Positions 36,435 through 45,871 of a stretch of 64,000 nt of DNA are shown in pieces (the first letter of the stretch is position 1; every line of letters starts with the position of its first letter). The DNA is taken from assembly GCA_023014365.1 (NCBI GenBank), contig JAEBUN010000003.1, positions 2,604,001-2,668,000 of the forward strand, in the 5' to 3' direction. This DNA comes from Lepiota brunneoincarnata. Taxonomy: Eukaryota > Basidiomycota > Agaricomycetes > Agaricales > Agaricaceae. The notes under the pieces are model-generated. The model saw nothing but the letters and a program-made list of their open reading frames with translations. It made no database searches and was not told the origin of the DNA. Both the position numbers and the translations under genes were made by a program.

Positions 36435-36754
36435 TGGATAAAAGAAGGTGTTGAAGAGTGATATGCAAGCAAGATAGGTGAGGTAGACAGGGAGAGAGCA
36501 AGTGAAAAAGCGAAAATGAGACCTTGGGACTTTTAAAAGACCCAATAACAAGATAAAAATTTAAGCTATAGCAACAAGAAATTGATCTATACATTTAAAC
36601 TTGGTGACATGACATCATTTGGAATAAGCTTAGCAAAAGTACACTACCCTCGAAGCTGGTGAACGTTCTAGAACATAGAGCGCATCAGAGAGACTCAGAT
36701 ATTGCAAATTTGAAGGAGATAATGACTGAGGACAGTCAGCAATTGGTTAGGGGG

Positions 36755-37998
36755 AGATACACCGATTTCATGCCTATACATGAATTCTGTACTCCAGAAC
36801 AATTCTCTACATAGAATCATTGGCTATATCATTAAAGAACTCTATAGAGGATTGGTACTATGTCCCATAGTAGCCAGTTTGACTGAACTGAGGATATTCG
36901 AGCCTTGGAAGTGTTCAAACCAGCTCATTATCACTAAGCTTAGTAAACCAAGCTATCAGAACACTCTCCAGAGGGATTCAGGACTCTACATAGCCTATCA
37001 AGTATACTCCGGTCGCATCAAGGGACCTTACAAGCAGTTTCCTGATGAACTCAGATTTGTTGGAACCTAAAGAATGTACATAGCAGCTGTCACAGGTGTA
37101 TTACACCCATAGCAAGCCCAATAATGATGACCAGACCACAGGAACGGAATGTCCAACGTTCAGGAGGTGACACTCAATGCCCAAAAACCCTAGAAATACC
37201 AAAGACTCATAATTAACAAGTGCTTTGTGTGTCCTGGCACCTTAGCATATTGCCTAACTGAGATTAATTACAATGGATCAAGGGATTGTCCATATGCCAT
37301 ACATTCCGATCATAATTGATCTGCAGGCTTAACGTGCTTGCATGGACACAGAATAATGCAGACAAGCACAGAACACACCTGGCTGGATTGCCATTCGTCA
37401 ATCAGAGAAAAACCCATAACCCAGGGTGAGGTAGAAATGCTGCCAAACCTTCCAAAATATACTGCAGTACCTGTAACAATTAAGCTTATTGTTCTCTATT
37501 TCATATTTACTATCTCTTGTATGTATCTAAACAATATAAATACAGTCACACTTTCAGAGGACTACTTAGTGTGCATCATTAAGTGTGATTTCTTTGGTTG
37601 TTAACCAACCCAGAGACAGAGACAGAGAACAGAGAACAGAGTTTAGAGTTCCAGAGTGCTAGAGACAGAGACAGAGACAGAGACAGAGACAGAGAACAGA
37701 GTTCAGAGACCAGAGACCAGAGACTAGAGACCCCACACTTTGAATTGACAGGGATTGTCCTTTCACTGTTGCATCATACAGCTAAGATAACTTCCATAGC
37801 TGTTCATTAACCTCTAAAAACACTACTCTCTTGAATTTCACTGTCAGAACTGCACCCCCAGAACACCCTAAGTGACAAAACTGTTCATTATCTATCTCAT
37901 ACTACTTGTATTAACTTAAGCTTATCGAATTTCAACTAAGCTTAGTGAGAACAAGCCCTTTATCTATATTGAATTTCATGAACATTTCCATCTTTTCA
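36755..37998 (+). repeat. E1 3' LTR
   Basis: Matches 4177-5476 but begins AGATAC (first base changed from TGATAC) and lacks about 70 bp around the R/U5 region. Ends TTTTCA. Four TAAGCTTA octamers (36935, 37481, 37917, 37937). Preceded by a purine-rich TTAGGGGG. Confidence 0.88.
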
Positions 37999-38002
37999 GC
38001 AC

Positions 38003-38104
38003 TCAATCTCCTGATCAGAGAGATGAGGGAAGGTGCAAGCAATAGCCAGAGCAGAGGGATCTAAAATGATCTGATGAAGATGAAGCTATACCATTGCAAA
38101 CATT
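38003..38104 (-). pseudogene. LINE ORF1, 5' piece right of E1
   Basis: Minus-strand reading LAIACTFPHLSDQEIE that continues in frame into the ORF1 piece at 4176. It marks the 5' part of the LINE; the sequence changes to GCM-transposase coding at about 38105. Confidence 0.5.
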
Positions 38105-39743
38105 TTATCTTGAACAGGGAATTTTGTGGAGAGTGGCTTGGGCAATGATGGTTTGGAAAGTGCTGAGGAAATGTAGCCTGTAGTACTTGGCTGAGCCACC
38201 ATCCATGAAAGACATCAGAATTGGAATCCATTTTTCAAGGACTGGGGAATAGATAGAGGACATCATCAGGGCCCAGCCACTGTCTGCCCAGAATCCATGA
38301 GCAGCATCAGCAACCATTCCACCACCAATATCCTCATCAGATTCATCATTCTGGTAGAGAGCCTGAGAAGCCATGAAGGGGGACTGGAAGCATATGATAT
38401 TTTCTAGTCCAAATTGTGAAGTTTTGATGAAATTTGGGTGCTCTCATGTGAATTCCTTCAAGCTAGTGAAGAATGGGTGAGGGTCTGGGGGTGTATGCTG
38501 CTTGATAACACAATTTCGTTCATAGGTTACTTGTCCTCAGTTGTGAAGTGCAGGTGAGATGACATTGACCAATTGTCCAGGTCCATTCAAGCTTCTGATA
38601 CCAAATTGTAAAGCAGATGGTCCCATTTTTGGATGGTCTAGGACTATCTGATCAAATTTAGCCTCTTCATCAGCATCCAGATGGATGTTAGCAGGAGGAT
38701 GAGGATGATTATGAATACCCTCCTGTATGAAGTACTTTCCCCTTTGCCAAGTATACACTGTGGACCAAACATCACATTGCATCCAAAAGACTTCTTTCCC
38801 ACAATTGCAACCTTCTTCAGACTGTTTTTGGTGGCTGGCTTTGGTAGTTTTTGGCCATATAAGCATGTTGCAATTAGGGTCAATGCATTGAAAAATGCCT
38901 AGACATTCTTGCATTGACTTGAACCCTTTTTGCCATTTGGGAGCTTTATCCCAACCATTGTTACGGTTATGACCACCCTTGACCTTGAATGCCCAATGAA
39001 TTGGTGGCCACTTGCCTTTGATGAGTTCATCAGGTGTAAAGTTCCATTCAAAAGCTCCAACAGGAAAGTATGGCCATGACTTCCTAGTCTCCTTCAATCC
39101 TTCCATTGGCTGTTGTGGGAGAGGAGGCTTAACTAACTGTCTAAAGCTGGCAAGTGTGGTGGATGGATTGGCTGGAAGAGAGGAATTTATAGAAGGGGAG
39201 GGTCCAGATATAATATGTGAAGTTGATGGAATAGAGGGAGTGATAAAATGATTAAGAATATGTGAAGGCGGTTGAGTCACAGGTTTTGTTTCAAGGGAGA
39301 ATTGAGGGAGTAGAGGAAGTCCAGGGATAGTAATAGGATGGGTGGGGCCATGGTTGACCTGTGAATGGGGGGGCATAGATCCTGGCTGAGACAATAATAC
39401 TGATTGAAGTGCTTGAATAAGAACTTGTATGTCAGTTGAATCTGTAACAAGTAAGTTTGTGTAAGTTAGCTTTTAAATTAAAGTAAAATAACAAATGTGA
39501 GGTTGGATGAAGCTGTTGTATGGATGGAATTGGTTGGGGGGGCATCTGTGGAGATTTGGGAGGTAGCAGTGGAGGGACTATCTTGTTCTGACTCGAAGAA
39601 GTACTTTGCACAGTGCTTAATGAATCCCTGCTATAATTTAGTATCATGATTTCATACAAGTTTAACTCTGACTTACAAAAACCATGGGGAAATTTATGCC
39701 TGGTACAGATAGTTGAGGTTTGGAATGAGAAGTAGGAACTCAA
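38105..39743 (-). pseudogene. MULE-like transposase with GCM/WRKY-type zinc-binding domain, truncated by LINE
   Basis: Minus strand. A Pro/Ser-rich N-terminus (39743-39100) has an intron near 39430-39485. Then comes a zinc-binding GCM-like domain at about 38640-38960 (ECLGIFQCIDPNCNMLIWPK; GCNCGKEVFWMQCDVWSTVY; FIQEGIHNHPHPP), with the metal-ligand Cys and His residues visible. Next is DADEEAKFDQIVLDHPKMGP and the start of the DDE core (GGGMVADAAHGFW, 38300-38320, first catalytic Asp). The rest of the catalytic domain is missing: the LINE begins at 38104. A stop at about 38450 splits the two long frames. Fungal GCM-domain MULEs are known as a family; assignment is from motif memory. Confidence 0.65.
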
Positions 39744-39789
39744 GGTAGAGTTAGAGAGCAGTGGAGAAGTAAAACCATGTAGGGGGGAT

Positions 39790-40045
39790 GTTGGAATATT
39801 TATTGGTGTACCAATGGTGTTTTATACTTCTAACTATGAGTCATATCCTCATTGTACAATATCCCAAGAGTAGCAGAAAACATGGGATACAGATCTTAAA
39901 TATATTGAAAGAGCAGACATTGGTTTGAGAATGATGACATATTGATCTTGCATGTATTGAAATGTGAGCAGGATTCAAACCCTCAACCTCAAAAATGGAA
40001 ATAACATGTTTGTACAGAGCTTGAAACACTAACCATTACACCATA
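39790..40045 (-). mobile_element. tRNA-derived SINE-like element
   Basis: On the minus strand TGGTGTAATGGTTAGTG (40027-40043) matches a pol III A box of a tRNA head and GGTTTGAATCC (39971-39981) a B box. They are about 55 bp apart, longer than in a simple tRNA, and no cloverleaf folds by eye. A non-coding tail of about 180 bp follows. It may instead be a tRNA pseudogene with an intron. Confidence 0.4.
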
Positions 40046-40118
40046 GTGTTATTTTATGTAATATTTTGCTTATATGTACCATAATAATCGATTTTATGAA
40101 AAATACCCATATAAATAT

Positions 40119-40732
40119 ATTACCTAAAGTTTGGAATTAAAAAATATCTTATGAGATTTATTTTTCAAATAAATAAATAATGGTACACATCAGCATATAC
40201 TGTCATTGGTTGGTAGGTCAGATGGGTGATAAGCTCAGACAAACACTTCTATCTCACTCTATACTGGCCCAATTATTATATATATTACAGTAGAATGATG
40301 TATCAACATTGGAGTTTGAGTATTTGCTGGTTGGAACACAGTGACTGATGTGACTGTCTGAGCTTGTTGCCCACCTGACCTACCAACCTACAACAGTATT
40401 ATCTGAAGTTTAGAATCAAAAATCATATGAGAGCTATCATGCAATTAATTAATTATTGTTTAAGGTACCTGTCAGCATATATCTAGAGCTTGGAAGTAGA
40501 AATCATGTATGAGGGTTATCATGTAATAAATTAATTATGGTTCAAGGTACCTGTCAACATATATTACCTAAAGTTCAGAATTAACAATGATTTATGAGAG
40601 TTATTGTGTAATAAATAAATTATGGTTCAAGGTACCCATCAATATATATCTGGAGCTTGGAAATAAAAATGATTTATGAGAGTTATCATGTAATAAATTG
40701 ATTATGGTCCAAGATACCCATCAACATAGATT
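40119..40732. repeat. Tandem repeat, about 83-86 bp unit, five copies
   Basis: Units follow the pattern ATATTACCTAAAGTT.GGAATTA.., TTATGAGAGTTATCATGTAAT, AAATTAATTATGGTTCAAGG, TACCTGTCAACAT. AT-rich, non-coding. The second unit is split by a MITE (40200-40396). Confidence 0.75.
40200..40396. mobile_element. MITE with TA target duplication
   Basis: 197 bp. The ends CTGTCATTGGTTGGTAGGTC and GACCTACCAACCTACAACAG are inverted, and the similarity extends about 40 bp inward (AAGCTCAGACA). TA flanks both sides, and removing one TA plus the element restores the tandem repeat unit. TA duplication suggests a Tc1/mariner-type parent. Confidence 0.75.
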
Positions 40733-40744
40733 GGAATATGCTCA

Positions 40745-40966
40745 AGGCTCAATAACAGCAATGTCACAGTAATGTGGCAGTAATGTGTGGTAATGTGCAG
40801 TAAAGTGACAGTGGTATCACAGTAAGATGGCAGCAATGTGCTGTAATGTGCGGTAAAGTGACAGTTCTGTCACAGCAAGGTGGTGGCAATGTCACAGTAG
40901 CATGGCAGTAATGTGTGGTAGGGTGATGGCAGTGTGCGGTACTGTGTACAGCAAATTCTTAGGGCC
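40745..40966. repeat. Minisatellite repeat, 3' end fragment (third copy)
   Basis: Units such as CAGTAATGTGGCAGTAATGT, ending CAGCAAATTCTTA as in copy 1 (ending at 3065). It abuts the end of the F-box pseudogene. Confidence 0.6.
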
Positions 40967-40977
40967 CAAGCAAACCC

Positions 40978-41820
40978 CTAACCCAGGATAACAGTGGGGG
41001 TCCCAGCTGGGTGCACTGTCATGAATGGGTATGTTGTTGCAATCTTGGTCAACTGAGGATGACATCTGTAGAGGCTAGGGGGTATTGTAATGTGATCATC
41101 ACTGAGCACATGCATAGTATGAACATTCTTGAGGTCAACTTGGTGCCAGGCAGCTCTGTACCCATGGTAATGGTAAACCCATAGCATAGAGACAAATGGA
41201 TTCACCAACAGCGGTTGGAGAATGCTTGATAGCGACCTGGGCCCTGTATGCCAGAATACTGTACCGATCTCAACCTTTGAGGCTTGGACTGGTGGGATAT
41301 ATGTGTGGGACCCAGGTGGCCCCTCAAGTGAAGGTGCTATCCTGGTAAGTACAGTATTGTTGCAGAGTACCAACCCAAAGCTGAAGAGCCATTTCTTGGT
41401 TTCAGCAGCTTGCGAGAGGTCCTTCAAAATAGGGATCATATGTGGTTCATGAAGAAGTCCTATCTCCTCGCAGTAGAGATGAATTCATAAGTCAGAGATC
41501 TTAGCTGCATTTCAGACCATCTGACAAACACTCTGATTAAATGCAAGCAGATTGAACAAGTCACAATTGAGGCTGACGTCCTTGAGGTAGGGGAGGAGGA
41601 TTGAGGAGAGGAAAGTGATATCTTCTCTGGTGACCAGTGTTCCTACCAACCTGATTCTGGTAGAACCAAAGCAATCCTCAAGCATCCCCTTTTCCTCAAG
41701 CCTCAAGCAGTAGATGTCCATAGTGCAACCAATGAAGATATCATCTGTGCATGCTAGGGAGATCAACTCTTGATTGTCAACTTCACCAAATATCTTCAAA
41801 AGGAGTTCATCAGGTAACAT
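40978..41820 (-). pseudogene. F-box gene with two in-frame TGA stops
   Basis: Minus strand, one frame of 281 codons. The N-terminus MLPDELLLKIFGEVDNQELI is an F-box (SCF ubiquitin-ligase adaptor in known families). Two stops (about 41512 and 41487) interrupt, and the frame then continues as MIPILKDLSQAAETKKWLF to 40978. Both stops are TGA where CGA (Arg) would fit. No leucine-rich repeats are obvious. The C-terminus is probably cut by the repeat at 40966. Expanded F-box families are common in Agaricomycetes. Confidence 0.6.
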
Positions 41821-44144
41821 TGGTTGTATCTGATGTGGGCATCAATTGCGACAACTCTGAATTATGTTCTCAAAGACAAACCTTCCTTGCTTCACAGATC
41901 ATGGGACTCAGTAACTGTTCAGCTTTCTCAGAATTCTAATGAGAACTCATTAGTCAATTACTTGTTTTTGTGCTTGTGACTTACCAATTTTCGCTTTTTT
42001 TCGGACTCATTTTCTCAATCTCTGTGGATGCCTTCCTCTTGCCTAAGGTACAACCATTACTGAAGGCCTGCTTCATGAGATTCATGACATTAAAAAGCTG
42101 TAAGGTGCATCAGTGTATTCTGAATTTCCAGCATGTGAGCTACTACCTGTCCAGCAGCTCCTCCTGTGTTGATGAAACCCAACCGACAGGGGTTGCCAAG
42201 AAAGGCCAAAGTGATGGTAAAGTGCATGTTCCATTATATGAGTGAGTGGGGAATGTGGTTAATGGAGACTACGTTTGGAGGTGGCTCTCTTAAATTTTGC
42301 AGCAAGATAATAAGCTACCAATGGTTTCTAAGGGTTGATAAAAAGATTTATTTCTGGCCCAACACTCTTACATAGTTGAATATGTCCAAGTTGATGCTCA
42401 TTCTTCTTTGGAGGGCTAATTGCTGTGAATGTAAATCTTGATTGTTAGTGCACAATTGCCATCCTATCCTGATGTCTGAATGAATTTTCAGGCCTCAAAC
42501 AGGTGATTATTCATTTCAAATGATGATAACCTCAGCAGATGTCACATGTAAACACCATCTTGCTCCACCCGAATACCTTCCCCTCCTGAGTGGGTGATTG
42601 TCTTTTTTCACATGTAAGCTGACACCCGCTCCTCCTTTTTGTTACCTTCATTACCTGCTCAGAGATGCCTTGCAGGTAAACCTCTATTTGTGTGCAGTGG
42701 ATAGCAATCAGCTAGAATAAAGACTCCTATAATATAAATGACATAGTGGGCCCATTCTGACTTCTACCATGGCACCAATCTAGACTATGTACTGCACCCA
42801 ACACTGCTTTCCCCCTTCAACTCTTCAATGTCAATTTCCCCTGGAGCATATGCTCACCCCACCACCAACTACCTTGCAGTGTAAATACCTCTCAACAGTA
42901 ATTTCCAGCCTGGAAGCACCCGCAGAAACTGTCCAAAACCCCAAACAGCCCCCAAGTCCATACCAGCTCTCTTCCATAAGGCATGCATTGTTAAAGAACA
43001 GCATCAAGAAATTATGGTGAGAATGTTCCTTGGCCTGCCACCTCAAATATACTGACCGCCCTAGGAAACTATACAAATGTTGATATCCACTATGCTGAAC
43101 CTGGATATTGAGCTCAACTCTTTTGCTAGATGGCCATTGAATATCTAATACTCATCCACTTTGAAAACAGCTGGGTGACTAAAGTACTGATTAAACTTGA
43201 CCTCAGTAGGCAACAAAAGAACTCCAGTGGTAAGCTCCTCTTTGTTCTCAGCTGAGCTTACTGGACTACTGTGCTTCTCTCAGGAACCACCTGTGCTAAT
43301 GCAAGCCTGGATAGACCCTCAGAATGATTTACTGTAAGGAGCAGAATTCCTGCTGCATGTGGAATCCCACCCTTAGCACACTTTCATTAGGTACCTGTCC
43401 TTAGATACCTGAGCTCCTAGTGATGAGGATGTCTGTGCTACAGTAGTGCCACCTGGAGTGAGTATGTGTGCAGAACAATGAATAGTTACAGGCTCCAAAA
43501 GAGGTTTTCCTGAATCATGTGACAAGCTAGCATACCCTGTAGCCTGCAACACTACAAGTAATTAAGTGAATACAGCTTTATCTCAGGTATCAGAACCCTA
43601 ACCCCACATTGTTTTGAACCCTGCTTGACATTCAGGTGCCTTCCTACTAACTATGTATCCCTTTGCTCTATGTTCCTGGTCGTAATGTTGGGAGAGAGGA
43701 AAAAAGTATATGGGCATTGGACATTATTCAAGCACTACCATGAGTCATAATCTAGGATGATACCTATGTGTATATATATCACAATATAGACAGTCACAAA
43801 CCTACAACCCTAAATGTGATCAGGGAAAGGAAGCTGTACTTAATCTACTGAGATTTTATCTTGTGGGGAAAAGCTATGGGGGTTGTTGAATGTGATGATG
43901 AGGGTAGCATGGGAGGGGGCAAGGAGGGGGGTTTGCGATTCCCCAACCTTGTTCTCACATCTGCTGAGGACACAGTAGAAAATGAAGCAACAGAAAGGCA
44001 TCATCCAATAACCCTCAGGGCGATATACTGGGTAATCATGGCAATAAAGAAGCATAGAAATACTTGCCATGACTGCAATACTTCAGCAGTTTGAAAAAAA
44101 TGGGGTGAGTTATCAGCACTGGTTCTGGATTCCTAGAGCGAAAT
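41821..44144. other. Unassigned region
   Basis: No long or recognisable frame on either strand. Short frames at 41970-42375 and 42787-43020 lack motifs. No terminal repeats were noticed. Confidence 0.5.
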
Positions 44145-44983
44145 GTTAATGATTTGTTTGACTGAGTTTTGGATAGCTCAGAACCTTTGTGCTCCAGAGT
44201 TTAATCTCAAAAATTGACTCATTTGTGTCACTGGTAGCAGAGGCAATGAGGTATTCATCTTCGCTTGCATGTGCCTGTGTGGAGTATTTTAAGCCTTACA
44301 ATGTAACATAAGACACAGTTGAGCACTCACATCAACAACCTGAACAAGGGTTCCAACTAGAGCAAAAATTGAGCAGTAATGATATGAAATTCATGGCTGA
44401 CTTACTAGGTCCATGATAGAGAGATGTGATAAGTGAACCACTCTGCTGGTCAAATAGATGGACACAGCCATCATCGCTCCCAACAGCAATCACAGTGCCT
44501 CCAATTACTGGTGCTAAGAGTAGTGGCACATTTTTCTGCACAATGTGCCAAAGGACCCTGACTGGTTTCACTGGCAGTGGGTTGTAGACATCAATCCCAG
44601 TAGCTAGGTTCAAAACCAAGAGCATCCATTTATCAGCACACAGAATGGCGCATCCACTTGAAGGCATCAATACTATATGGGTACTAAGCTCTGCAGTATT
44701 ACAAAGTAGATGCTTACATTCTTGTACCAAGGAGGTAATGTTCAGATAGCCTCCATGGATTGAGCTGATAGATAAGTCTGATTATAGATGGTCAGACTAA
44801 TACGGGGAATTACGGAGCTATGCACAATTCACATGATTGCAAGAATGCCACAAGCACTTTGTTACCTGAATCCAGGAACTTGATGGAACGGGCAATGGAA
44901 CATTGAGGTGGTGTACCACCTAACTGAGATAGTTGACCTAAGGGAATTAAGTTGGGAAAAGGTAGGGTAGCAAGTAGTGAACA
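44145..44983 (-). pseudogene. WD40-repeat gene, C-terminal part
   Basis: Minus strand, directly left of E3. WD-type blocks: RSIKFLDSGNKVLVAFLQS (about 44820-44890), CADKWMLLVLNLATG (about 44610) and AVGSDDGCVHLFDQQSGSLI (about 44440-44500). Two introns are visible (a GTAAGT donor near 44405; a GTGAGT donor near 44325), and the last exon ends near 44145 (FEIKLW). Continues across E3 at 53231. WD40 propellers are protein-interaction scaffolds; role unknown. Confidence 0.65.
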
Positions 44984-45681
44984 TGTTATGAACAGTCCAG
45001 ACCGGGAGGAACAAGAACTACTGTTCGACTTTACAAGATGGGTACAGGAGACTACAGACCAATTACGGGCACAAGAATACGAAGACGAGGAAGGAGAATA
45101 TTACACCGCCATGCAGGACCTGGCGAGAGAAGCAGGAATGGAGATAACCTTGGAGGATATATTGGAATACCCCGAGGATGAGGAAGATAACCATGGATCA
45201 ACCGACCCAACCTCCGATATGGATGGAAGCACCGAGAGAATGGAGAGCGAGAACGGAGAGGACTCCATGGAGATACAATCGGGAGAAGGAGATTATGAGT
45301 CAGAGGAAAGCGATGGAACATCGCACAGCAGTAGCGAGAGTACTGACTCATTGTAATATAAATACCACTAGGATGCCATCAGCCAGGATGTGCATCATGG
45401 TCAGGACTGCGCACGACCAGTAGAACAGCCAAGTAACCTATAACGAGTATATAGCACCTCATAGGTATATAAGGCCTGTACAAGTAGAGATTAAAGCCCT
45501 AAGCTTTAATCTTGTTAACAGCGGTCGTTTACCTCTCTGCCTTAACTTGGCGTCTTCCCTCGTTATCTCATTGAGCGCGATCCACTAAGCTCTATAAGGC
45601 CAACCGTCTCGGACACCTTGTAGAGTGATTGAAGGCCGTCTCCAGTTATCCTCGGATACAGAAGGAGCACGGATCATAACA
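44984..45681 (+). repeat. E3 5' LTR
   Basis: TGTTATGAACAG..GATCATAACA, 698 bp. TATATAAGG at 45466-45474. U3 upstream of the TATA box contains an open frame to 45356, the 3' coding half of ORF4. Confidence 0.96.
45466..45474 (+). promoter_or_regulatory. TATA box of E3 LTR
   Basis: TATATAAGG about 480 bp into the LTR; the same at 53010-53018 in the 3' LTR. Confidence 0.6.
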
Positions 45682-45871
45682 TTAGATTAAAGCTTCCTTT
45701 GGACAACCTCCATCGTACACCCCGTGGTATCGGTACGCCTTGTCGCTACCCTTCCACACCGGCAGACGATACGCTTTATCGCTATCCGAGTGCCAACCGT
45801 ATCTGACGACACGCCTTGTCGCTGTCCGGTGATACACCCCCGTAGAGCAGGCCACCATACCCTCTGCACCC

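Larger units (their letters stand above)
4177..37998 (+). mobile_element. E1: LTR retrotransposon (Gypsy-type pol), about 12.3 kb without the nested insertion
   Basis: Bounded by two direct LTRs (4177-5476 and 36755-37998). Flanks GTGC (4173-4176) and GCAC (37999-38002) can both derive from GCGC by CpG decay, giving a 4-bp target duplication. Internal order: primer site, gag with a zinc knuckle, protease, [21.5-kb insertion of E2 at 9243-30734], reverse transcriptase, RNase H, then two genes on the opposite strand before the 3' LTR. No integrase core is visible. Joining 9242 to 30740 restores an uninterrupted frame through the N-terminal part of the RT. The octamer TAAGCTTA is hugely over-represented throughout. 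Many stops make it non-functional. Confidence 0.9.

Noticed and set aside
45052..45351. Minus-strand 99-codon frame in the E3 LTR (repeated at 52596)
   Set aside because: Lies opposite ORF4; explained by its purine-rich composition and lacking motifs.
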